Assembly (NCBI GenBank): GCA_905397405.1
Contig: CAJPVJ010000199.1
Span: forward strand, 1-32,686
DNA length: 32,686 nt
From: Oppiella nova
Taxonomy: Eukaryota; Arthropoda; Arachnida; Sarcoptiformes; Oppiidae
Reading direction: 5' to 3'
Part shown: positions 1-10,900 of the stretch, piece after piece
How the letters are laid out: the number at the start of each line of letters is the position of its first letter
Numbering within the stretch: position 1 is the first letter of the stretch
Notes under the pieces: generated by a model
Seen by the model: the letters and a program-made list of their open reading frames with translations, nothing else
The model's database searches: none
Told to the model about the DNA's origin: nothing
Position numbers and translations under genes: made by a program

Positions 1-26
1 AGAGAGAGAGAGAGAGAGAGAGAGAG
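1..26. repeat. (AG)n microsatellite at the window edge
   Basis: The window opens with thirteen uninterrupted AG dinucleotides. A simple repeat exactly at the edge suggests the contig broke here, so the true repeat length is unknown. Confidence 0.95.
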
Positions 27-1258
27 TTGAGGGCCGGAAGGCATTCATTGTACAGATTCTGTACGGAATATGTAGTTTAGTTGGGAATTCAAGTCATATC
101 TAATAGCGAGTGCATCACATCTTTTGATGTTATATTTAAAGACAAACTCCTCAACCAATGCTCACATAATTCACACATTTTTTTCCTTTCATACACTAAT
201 AAATCACACGAAAAGTAAATACAAATTCCGTTCACTTGAACTGCGAAAACATGTCTAAACTTTGAGTTTGAAAAATACTTTCGTCTCCAAAGTGTATTTA
301 ATACTGTATTCAAAATAATTAACATTTCACAGCAAATAAAAAGAGAAAAATATTCATTTCGTTTGGCTCTCATCTACTTGTAATGAATACGAGAATGCAA
401 TCAATAAATGGCTTAACAAATGGATTATTACTGGTTTGTGAATGTAATCTAAATAATGGAGTTCTGGGATATGGTATGAGAAGTAAATTATGAATATCTG
501 ACGTTCAGATGGGATCACAACAAGCGATGCATTCAACTAAATAAATACATTACAAAACGATATCATCATTAATATTATAGATTATCGTCTCAATTATATA
601 AATAAATTAAATAAATAGAAATCATTAAAAGTCAACATAATTCTTACCGTACATTACCGTACATTACATAATAGAGTATCAAATTCTGTACAGAATCTAA
701 TGACATCCCAGTTCTGTACAGAATACGTGAAACCATTTACTTATTCCATTACCCCCTCCCTGTCCTATACCTGTCAAATACTGATATGACCAAAATGTCA
801 GTTCAATTTAATAAATATATTATTACATTTATTTTTAAATTAATTATTTAGTGCTTTTATATTGAATAAACTAAATTTAAAAATAAAAATTATACAAAAC
901 GCTATTTATTTGTCTTAAATATGTATGAATTGTTCATATGTTTGCATTATTAATACATGAGAATAGACTTGTATTTAAAAAACACGTAAATTCCGTACAT
1001 TTATGTTAAATACCAGATTTCGAAAAAAGTTTTGTCCATCAGATTTGACTACTAAAATGCGGGTTATTGCTAAACTATTTAAGTTATCAAATTTATATTT
1101 AAACCTTAACTATGGTTTTTGGTCTTACATATTCTCCCGAAGAGAGTACTAGTTTAGAGCACCGGTAGGTCGGCACAGGTAGGTTATCTGTACAGCAAAA
1201 AGTATAAGTCGTAGAGANTAGTCTCAATTCACAGCACACTGACCGACAGAATATGGAT
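27..1258. other. AT-rich spacer, no supported gene
   Basis: I see no convincing gene here. Open frames of 60-94 codons on the minus strand (89-536) show no recognisable motif and have AT-driven composition. The stretch holds palindromic TTCTGTACAGAA motifs, a short direct repeat of ATTACCGTAC near 645-667, and an ambiguous N at 1217. It lies downstream of the Mps1 gene, which runs leftwards and ends at 1860. Confidence 0.6.
56..724. repeat. Dispersed palindrome TTCTGTACAGAA (three occurrences)
   Basis: A 12-14 bp perfect palindrome occurs at 683-696 and 711-724, with a one-base variant at 56-69. The two right-hand copies are 28 bp apart start to start. Nearby are two ATTACCGTAC repeats (about 645-667). 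No longer homology joins the copies, so they are not obviously the ends of one transposon. They could be protein-binding sites or relics of a small element; function unknown. Confidence 0.6.
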
Positions 1259-1544
1259 TATAATAGGAAGGAGGAAACCCTTGTCCGACCCAACCCTTAA
1301 AGGTTTCGGACGGGAACGGGTTTGAATATTAGAGCGGGTAAGGGTTTCCCGTTGTAGAAATCAAAACCCTTAGAAAACCCTTATAATTTTCTCATAACTC
1401 GACCCCAAAATGTCGATAAATTGTTGTTTATTAGATCTAATTATGATTTTTGTAAACTTTGAAAGTCGGTCGGGCTTTCAGATTAAAGAACACTAAGGGT
1501 TTGGGTCGGGCCGGGTTTCAGAAATTGATCTAACTTTGGACCCT
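1259..1544. mobile_element. MITE-like element with GC-rich subterminal inverted repeats
   Basis: Two imperfect inverted repeats of about 25 bp face each other: 1274-1298 (GAAACCC..CCGACCCAACCCTT) and 1495-1519, its reverse complement with a few mismatches. More CGGG/CCCG-rich copies lie between them, in contrast to the AT-rich flanks. The direct repeat AATATGGAT at 1250-1258 and 1545-1553 may be a 9-bp target-site duplication, giving a 286-bp element. The outermost bases are not well inverted, so the exact ends are uncertain. There is no coding capacity, so it would be non-autonomous. Confidence 0.5.
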
Positions 1545-1859
1545 AATATGGATATTTTGTTAACGTTTTTAAATGTAACTCAATTCAAAAACTTTTTTAC
1601 AGTTTGTATGAAAAGTTTAGTTATTTCACTCAATAGGGCAATAATAACTCATTTTACAAAAATTGAAAAATGAGCTCAAAATATGGAGCAAGTATACCTA
1701 TGTACTATTGCCCCCCTTATCAGAAACTTAGATATAGTTGCGGGCAACTGAAAGTCCGAGATAACGGTAAGTGCTTATAATTATCTCTTATTATTATTAA
1801 AATTAATAAAACTATTTTTAAAAACCAATGTTTCCTAAAATAGAGAAAATAATCAAAAC

Positions 1860-4076
1860 TCAATGTTTGCTGAGTTTCTCGAGAACCTAAAGAGACAAAT
1901 AAAATAATCAAATTATTCAGATTTGCAGACAACAGTAGAAAACATAATTGGATTGAACGGCGACTCACTTGCGATAACTGTTTGATCCTATTTGGCGTCA
2001 AATTATTAATCTGAGAGATGAGTGCATTCTGGGCCACATTCTGAGGTTCGGTAGTCTTTGACTCAATCAGATAGTTATGATTCAACAACTCCTTAGTGGT
2101 GGGTCTCCTATGGGGGTCTCGTCGCAGACACTTCCTCATGCAGTCGAGCAGTAAGTGGTCGTCAATGGGCGGGAATTCAATCTGATGGTTGGGGTCGAGT
2201 ATAGCGCTGGCCTTTTGGAACAGGTTATTCAAGTGATGGAAAGGCGTCCGACCGTAAACCAAATTATACAAAATACAGCCCAAACTCCACACATCGGCCT
2301 TACAGTTGTATTTAATAACAGTCTTTCCCCTCACGTCCGACCGATTCTCAAGGGCTTCCGGCGCCATATAGTTAATGGTTCCGATCTGCGACTCCTTATA
2401 AACAGACGTATAGTTGGCTTGAATGGCGTTCGCGATGCCGAAGTCAATTAACTTCAGTTTCCCCGCAACTAATATGAAGTTCACTGGCTTTAGGTCCGAG
2501 TGGACCACACCTTTGGCGTGGATCTCATCGACAGCTTTGAGCATTTGCTGCCAATAAAAGCGAATCAAATGGGCGTCGAGTGAGCGCTTCTCCTCGGACT
2601 CGATGAACGACTTGAGCACATGATTGAGGTCCGAGTCTCCCTTCTCCATGACCACCAGCAACTGTTGGCCATTATTCTGGTACTCGTGTGCATACATTCG
2701 CACCACTCGTTTGCAGTCCTTTAACTTTTGCAATAATGTTATCTCATTCTTATAGCCGCAGACCGTCTGCTCGTCAGCTCTGCTCAGGTCCACCACTTTG
2801 ATGGCGAGTGTCATCTGCTCTTCGGGCTCGTACACCTGATACACTCTACTACTGCCTCCCTGTCCTATACAGTTCAGTATCTGGTAGTACTTGTCGTTGA
2901 CTTTTATTTTTCGGATAGACTTCAGTGTGATGTTTGAGTTGTCATTGTTTTCATTGTTACTGTTTTTCTGTTCATTTTTATTCACATTTTTATTACTGTT
3001 ATTCTGAGTACTATTGGATTGCTTTCGATCCACATTTGGCTGCGATTGGCATCGGTTTAAAAGACTCTTATTATTGTTACTGACATTCACTTTATAGTTA
3101 CTATCCTTTGGCTTATCATAACCACTATTACTGAGCCGACCATTCGATGACTGCGAACGCCTTTCCTTTGACTTATTCTCCAAACTCTCCTCAGATTTGC
3201 CTCTAATTAGAGAACTCTTTCGGTTCTCTCTATTCTTACAATTATCTCCTTTTATGTCTTCATTTGATTTACTATTACGTGAATTCGCGCGAAGATTTGT
3301 ATTGGATTTGTTGGACAAATTCATGGGCCCTTTGGACCACTTGTTGGAACTGTTCTGTGACTTCAGATCAGTGCCAGACTTTCGCTGACTCTTGTCTTTA
3401 CACAAATCTGCGCTCAATTTGCTTCTTTGGGAACAGCTTTGCGTACCAAACGATTGCGAACTCACTTTTCTCACCTCATCCCTGATCTGCGATACAAAGT
3501 GCGGCTCAAACTCTTCGCTCGACTTCAACTCAATTGTCTGATTGTCTTTGTGGCCATCCGTGAAGACATTGTCACTCTTCTGCATACAAATGGATAACAA
3601 TTAGTGAATTGCATAACAAGTGAGCGGACAGTGAGATGTGAGACCTGTTTCACATCAATCACTTGGATGTCGTCGTCGTCCTCCTCCTCGAGCGCCAGAG
3701 GAATGCTTTTGGTCTTAAAGTTTTGAAACTTCTGAAGCAGACCTGACTCTTCGAGTCGTTTGAGTCGACCGCTGCAGTCGATAGTGCGTCCAGAGGTGGG
3801 CAGTCGGTGGCCATCCGTCTGCGAGAAACCGGTGTAACAGCTCTTCGTCACAGACATCGATGGCATGGGTTTCACGTCGGGAAACAACGGGTTGGCCAAC
3901 GGTTTGTTGAAGTGATTCCTCGACAACAAGACCCTCGACTTGGGCGGCGACGGAGTGCCACCGACTCTACTATCACTCATCTGTTTGCGGAACTGATTAC
4001 CTCTTGGGATCAACTCATTCTCACTGTGCAAACGGATCCGCAACTCATTGTTATTGGTCTTCAGCGCGTGTGACAT
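1860..4076 (-). CDS. TTK: Dual-specificity kinase Mps1/TTK (spindle assembly checkpoint)
   Basis: Mps1/TTK is the kinetochore kinase that phosphorylates KNL1 and Mad1 partners to start the spindle checkpoint. Exons on the minus strand are 4076-3645, 3579-1969 and 1886-1860, all phase 0 with GT-AG introns, giving 689 residues. The start is the ATG at 4076; a TGA lies in frame five codons upstream. Residues 1 to about 370 are a Ser/Asn/Lys-rich, probably disordered region. The kinase domain spans about 370-650: glycine loop GQGGSSRV (about 382), ATP lysine in LAIKVV, catalytic HSDLKP (about 502, the HSD form of HRD typical of Mps1), LIDFG, GTINYMAPEA and DVWSLGCILY. The family's N-terminal TPR domain is not recognisable by eye. 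The last exon has only nine codons (VLEKLSKH and stop), the least certain part. The gene is divergent from UBR4. Confidence 0.93.
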
Positions 4077-4952
4077 CTCGTACGCCACTCAACGGTCACT
4101 CAATTATCACTGAAATGGTTCCGGACGTCAATTGGTTCACGAAATATCACTTCAAATGCAAATGCAATCAAAAACACGACAAATGTTTGGCTTTTAATTG
4201 CATTTAAAAAGCTTTTTGTTTTGCATTTGACTTACGGTTTGAATGAGAAATATCTGGCATTTGATTGGTTGACGCAAGCGTTCAAACAGTGCTGCAAATA
4301 ACGCTACACTTCACGCGTGGTTTTCATTCATAAATCAATTGTCACTCAATTGTAGGCTTTTATTGCTATTGTTTTCAATACGACTCATGAGTTTATGGCG
4401 TTTTTCAAGTGATATTTAAGTTAATTGTGATTTAATTATAATTTTTAAAAGTTTATTAAATTTATGTATACATAAATAACGTATTGGGCACTCATATTTA
4501 AACATTATAAATATAACAAACGATTGTTTTTATCATGGTAAAGTTTTCATAAAATCAATTTTAACTTTTATATAATTAAAATGAACTTGATAATTATCTA
4601 ATTAATAACATTGCATTAATCACCGATACAGGTCAATAGAAATGTCATATGTGATTTAATTAAAATAAGCTTTAGATACATCCCTTTTCATACATTCAGA
4701 TCCCATGCTAGCCTATAAGACAATATTACTACAAAAAGGCCCAAAATATAAATGAATAAATGAAATGCCGAAACAAATAAAAAACAAAACGTAAGTCATG
4801 TTCACAACAAACCCATTGACTGATTGAGTCATTGAATGATTGAATGAATTGCTATTTTTGTGGTCATCTGTGACTCAATCACCTGAACGTCACGATTGTC
4901 TTGCGGTGTGTTTGTGGCCACCAATTGGTGTGACGTGTGATGACTATAAGAC
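4077..4952. promoter_or_regulatory. Shared intergenic region between divergent Mps1 and UBR4
   Basis: This 876-bp stretch separates two divergent start codons, so it must hold the 5' UTRs and probably both promoters unless upstream non-coding exons exist. It is strongly AT-rich in the middle (4380-4800). An ATG at 4940, 13 bases before the UBR4 start and out of frame, opens a reading frame of about 30 codons overlapping UBR4 exon 1. I see no clear TATA box assignable to either gene. Confidence 0.6.
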
Positions 4953-7900
4953 ATGACGTCCAAAGAGGAGTACGATTTGCTGCAACAGACGCTACCACTA
5001 CTGATATCACAGCCCAACAATTTGGTCAAACATGAAGTCATAGCTATCATCAAATGCATTAACAAATGGTAAGCTATTATCATCGCGAGCGATCACCACT
5101 CACTCGCCACTCATTATCTCAATGACCGTAATAATGACCACTTCTTGTCGCGTGTCTGCCATTGGTTTAGTGAGAAAACGATCCTTCAATTCGCTGAACG
5201 CGAGAAGACATTCTTCGCGCCATTCGTGGCCCTCTCCGGTCACTGCATTATCTCCAATGCGTCGCAAAGTCAGTTCCCATCACTCTTTGTCACCACATGT
5301 GATGACAACTAACTCTTTGTCTCATATTTAGTCCCGAAGAGTGTGTTGTCTGTGGCCTCGTCCGCCTGTACTGTCGTTCTGCAGCACATTCTTCACGAGA
5401 TCTCCGAGTTTGACGACAAGTCTATTCTATCGAAAGTACGTCCCATTGATTGTCATGTCTTAAGGATATTGTCTTTTATGCGATACTAACGGTGTGTTTG
5501 TATTGTGACCACAGCATCAGCTCATAGGCATAATTCAGGGCCTTTGCGATGATATACCGCCACTCCTGAAGTCGGATATCTTGGCGCTGAGTTCGCTGCT
5601 GAAGTCGACGCCACTGCCCGACAGCTTGACGTATAGGTCCACCGATGCGACCGGTGGTGACGCCAAGTCCTTCGCGGCAGTCATTCGCGATGAGAGTACG
5701 CCTAAAGAGCCCAAACGCATACGTCTGGACCACTCGTGCGAAGCCATTATCGAGCAGTTAATGACACCCATAATGGAGTCGACGTCCAAAAGGGACAGTC
5801 ATATTGAAAACGATAAGAACATCATATCTCCGGTTGGCTTCTCATCCCTATCACAGGACACGAAAGTATGAGTTTTTATTGTCCAATGATTTGACGATAT
5901 AATTGACGAAATGATTGATTTCAGGGTCTATTGATTGGCAAAAATCTCTTCAATTTGCAACAACTGTGCGGAACAAACGTGTTGTTGGACTTCATAATGT
6001 CTTTATCGACAATCAAGCCGTTCATACAGTTAGTTCACGCGACAGAAGAAGGCGCGCCCTTAAAGCTGCCCACCTCTGGACCGGACACCCATATACTGCA
6101 CACTTGCAAAATGATAATCAAGGACTACGACATCATTTGGCGCATACTATCGCTGCCAATACTGGAGCCGTTAACCGAAGAGCGTCTCTCGAAAGTGATT
6201 ACAATAATCCACGCGTGTCTCTACGTGTCGCTAACGCTCACCGCCTCCAACACACTGGCGTCCGGCGCCTCCTCGCCCGCCATCAAAGGGGCGACGGCTG
6301 CGCCCCTCAAAGACGACGACAACGAGAATGTCATCTCAGAGATTGTGGACACGAGTCTCGAGATTTATAAGAGAATTATGTTAGTCATGAAGAGCTCGAT
6401 ACGAGTGGGCGGACAGATCTGTCAGAACGTCCACATGTTTGCCTCGTGGCTACTGCTCTCCGGACTCAAGTTCATAATGAAGTCCAATCCCACGACCACT
6501 GCAGCGCTTAGTATTCCCGGTGCTAAGGATCAGCCCATCAAAAAGCAGGGCTATAATACGTTGTGTATATCACTGGCCGGACACGCCATACAACTCCTCG
6601 GCTCACTGTTTGATGACTTGAAATCCGAGATAAGTCTGGGATCTTATAACAGACTGTCGAACGCGGAGAAGCTGACGAGCCATCACTCGTCCACTTCATT
6701 CAAGTACAACAAATTCGGTTACTATAGCGCGTGGCAGAGGATTGAGATGCTTATGTCGAACATCAATATCACAAACCTCTTGTTCACCCTCTCGTCCGCC
6801 AGCTATCGAAAGGCCGGTCTCCTGAAGACTGTGTCCCGAACGGCGAGTTTGGAGCAAAACGACAAAACAAACAGTCCCTCCGTTTCCGCGTCACACGATT
6901 TAGACGACGAGTCGTGCTTTAGTTCGGACGACTCGAGTCGTGATGAGGACTCGGAGCCTATATTAGGACATCTCTTCAAAGAACACGATGAGAGTCAGGC
7001 GTCGGATAAGTCGATGAAAAGTAGACAAACTCTTGATATGAATTACTGTAACGATAAGCGCGAACCGCACCGACACCTGACACTCTCGACATCGATATTT
7101 GAGTTGTTGAACACATACTTCGTTTGCTCTGAAATCGAGTCTCTGCGGCACTATTTCAAGCAAACCATTAACGACTCGCAGATTTGCATTTTGGCGCATA
7201 TTATCAAAGACTTGGACCGCGAGAGTGTTCACAACTTCTCCTTCTATTCGGAGTTCTCTCCGGCTTTGACTTCATTTATGCATAATTTGATTGCCACTGA
7301 AGTTCTCAGCGATTCTCTACAGAATTCTATGTTGTCTTCATTGGGTGTCAATCCAGACCCCTCTCCGGAAGGCGTTTGGCCCCTATATGTCGCCCCCAAA
7401 ACACTATCGGTTTTGTCACAAATTATTCTTTTAAAACAACAAAAAGTAAGCAATTGTTTAGTAATTGAATAGAGTTTTGATTGACTTTTGTTTGCAATAT
7501 CAGGAGAAAGAGGATCTGAGGTTTGACACAAATTCGCCATCAATACAGATATGGCGCGGATTACTGAACCGATTGAGACAATTGATAATAACTGATGAGG
7601 TGAAGGATTATGAGATGGAAGACCTGAATGTAGAGCACTCGCAGCTCCTGTTGTTTCTGTTTCATAATCTCAAACTACTTCAACGCAAACAAGTATTACT
7701 TCTGGTCTCACAGACTATAGTCGACGTGTCGGACACTGTGCTGCAGATGATGACAGACCATCAGATCCATTGTTTGGGTCGATTGACACACTTCTTCGAG
7801 TACATGATTAAGAACTTATACGACGCGCCCTCTTCTCTCGTCGAACAGATCGACACAAATCTATTCAAGTCTTCGGCGTCTCTGTCACTGAAACGAGACA

Positions 7901-10900
7901 AAGACAACAACATTGACGACAATAAACTGTATTTCCATTGCCGTGACATCGATGATAATTACCACAAGTTTACCGAAAATAAAATCTTTGCCACTTCTAT
8001 GAGACCGCGATTTTACCATCTGTTGAACGTTGAGGTCTATAACGCGAAAGATGTGCCAAAACTTGACGGTATTTACCCATTAATTCTGCAATTAATTGAT
8101 TGTTACTTATAATTGAATTTTATTGATAGGAATGGCATTGAATTTCCTTTTGGTTGGTCTGCAGGAGATCCTGCCTTACGATACACTCTATGATTCATTG
8201 ATAACATTACTAAACCTCGGCTCTCAATATGACTTCAATTACCGTCATTTAAATGAAGCAAAACTCAGTAATTTAGGTCTTTGTGCCATTCAGTATGCAT
8301 TCAACTCTGTTTGGCGTATTCTTCTGCAACTGCCGCCGTCTGTCCAAAGTCTTCATCTGTTATCTGTTGGCGATGTCCGACAGTTTGATAACTCGAAAAC
8401 ACTTCACTATTGTATTTGGATTTCACGTATTGTTAACAATAAGTGGTTTTATATTTGGATCAAAGACTCGCTCACAAAACTCCTGCAGACCGACCCGAAT
8501 GTCAAACCGGAAGCGCTGCTGAAGAGTGTGACCAAAACGGCGAACTCGATGTCATTTAACGTGGAATTACTGAAGCAATTAATGTTAAAACAGTTCTCGT
8601 TATCGAAATCAAACACCAGTTCCAACGAAATCGTGACATTGGATGAAATGCCTCTACTCTTAGATATGTTCACATTAGACGTCTTGTGCGCCAAAACGAA
8701 CGTAGCGCTCGACTCGTGCTATAATCTGAACGAGTCTTCGCCGTCGATCAGCGCCACTCCGATGGTCTTCGGCACAAGCATTGAGTCGAAACAGGCGTCT
8801 GTGGAACTGTTGCCGTCTGTACTCAATCTGATATCCAATCACTTGTCGTGCGCTCGCTCTTCGATTATCCATCAGATGACTCACGAGGACGCCCTTCAGG
8901 GCATCAAAACTATTCCCAAACTATTGAACGCTTATAATTCGATACTGAAGATGACTTCCAGTAAATGTAACGCAAAGCTAATCCAACTGACCCTTCAATT
9001 GGCCACTTATTTGCCGCGAAATCTGATGAAGATTTTGGTCAAATGGAATGTCATTCCCGTTGATGTCCAGCACTGGCGTAATGAACACAACTCGTCACCC
9101 ATACCATCCGAGTCCTACATAATGGCCATTCAATCGCAACATTTCAATTCGTTGTCCTCATCGATGGCCACACCTTTCAATTCAAACAATAATTTAAAAC
9201 ATTTTATAAACACTTTACTCAAATTCGCGGAAGACTTATATCAGTAAATATTTTGTTTCATTGTTTTTGTGCTTTTCTATTAAACGTATATTTCATATGA
9301 TTTACAGATGGAGTGAAAATAAATACTCCGAAGACTTCATTCGAGTTATGCTTTCGCTTCAATTGGACAGCACTTGCGAGTCATACGCCTCGTATGGTAT
9401 GAACCAATTGGACACAGTCTTCGGCTCCAAAGAGAGCGACAACTTTGTGTCCGCGCTATACGTGGAAGCGTTGACCCATTCGTACGATTTGTTAATAAAT
9501 TTCTCAAACAAAGAGTGTTGTGTCGAAGAGAAGATTCTGATTGAATGCATTAAATTCATGGAATCACTGCTAGATTCCAGTGCCGGACAGACGGCGCTCG
9601 AGAAGTTCTTCTGCGAAGACGAGGCCAAAGATATCGTTCAGCTGCTGATGTCGGCCTCCAATGAGAGTCTCAGCTCTGCCTATTCTACGCGTGTTCTCAA
9701 GTTCTTCAGCAAACTGTTCCAAAACACTGAGAAAAATCCGGATACTATTAGTTTGGTTCGTTTGTGCACTTCTCTGTCAAAGTTGTCGCGTCTGAGCCAA
9801 CCCGACAACACTATCCTCCAGACGTGGCTCTCGAAAGTGTTGTGCGAGAGACCCGACGGCGACCCAACCATTCTGGTGGCCAATCAGGAGAATCGTATTC
9901 TTTTGCAAAGTCTCACGTCATATATAGTGAAGGACACGAGTGCTGTGGATGAAGAGGTGGCCTCCGCTTTCCTGTCGGCGCTCATCCCAATGGGCAGTCA
10001 AATACTGTCGTCCACTCCCGAAGTGTTGGGATTTTCCGAGTTGATGCAAATCATGACAACACTGGCCGGCGCTGGTGCCGGAACCGGACATTTAGAGCTC
10101 ATCAAAGCAGTCATTAATTGGTTGGACACTTGTAAACGATATTTGTCTCAAAAAGATGTGATGGAAAAGTTGCAAAACAATATCATTATTGGAAGGTATG
10201 GGCAGCTGTTGACTATTTATGAAATGGATGTTAATTTGTGTGAATTTATACGCAAATATTATAGACACCAAATGATAATGGAGTCGACGTGTTATATGTT
10301 GTCATATTTGGCCGACATTTACGATGCGCTGGAGATGCTGAGCGAGACGGCATCGGGACGTGCCTCCACTCCCGACGGGGACAATGTGGGCGCCATTGAC
10401 GACGACTGGATCGACGAGATTCCCTGTCCTGACGACGACGAGTCATTGGCCGAGGACTCCGATGAGGAGTCGCTTTGCAATAAATTATGCACTTTTACCA
10501 CAACGCAGAAAGAGTTCATGAATCAGCACTGGTATCACTGCCACACCTGCAAAATGGTGGACGGCGTCGGTGTGTGCACTATCTGTGCGAAAGTGTGCCA
10601 TAAAGACCACGACGTGACGTATGCCAAACACGGCTCCTTCTTCTGCGACTGCGGCGCTAAAGAAGACAACTCTTGTCTCGCGCTCACCCGAAGGACGTCC
10701 AACAATGAACCAAACAATTACACCTCAAGAGATGCGGGATATCCATCGGAATCAGTTTTGCCCTCTTCTTTGAGACGTCCCTCGTCTCCATCGTTGGAAA
10801 AAAGTAATTATATTTTTGTTAATAAATTAACACTTTTTGTGAACATTTTGTAAATTTATATTTATTTTCCTCTGAAATCAGATGCGAACCAAAGTTCCGA

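Noticed and set aside
89-536. Two minus-strand open frames of 94 and 60 codons
   Set aside because: No motif, no splice context, AT-driven composition; not supported as genes.
755-770. A 16-bp sequence (CCTCCCTGTCCTATAC) shared with the Mps1 glycine-loop coding sequence near 2856
   Set aside because: The match does not extend on either side, and a 16-bp coincidence is not very unlikely among all pairs in a 33-kb window.
5915-6370. Plus-strand frame of 151 codons within UBR4 exon 5
   Set aside because: It is out of frame with the conserved UBR4 reading and begins before the exon's splice acceptor; a shadow.
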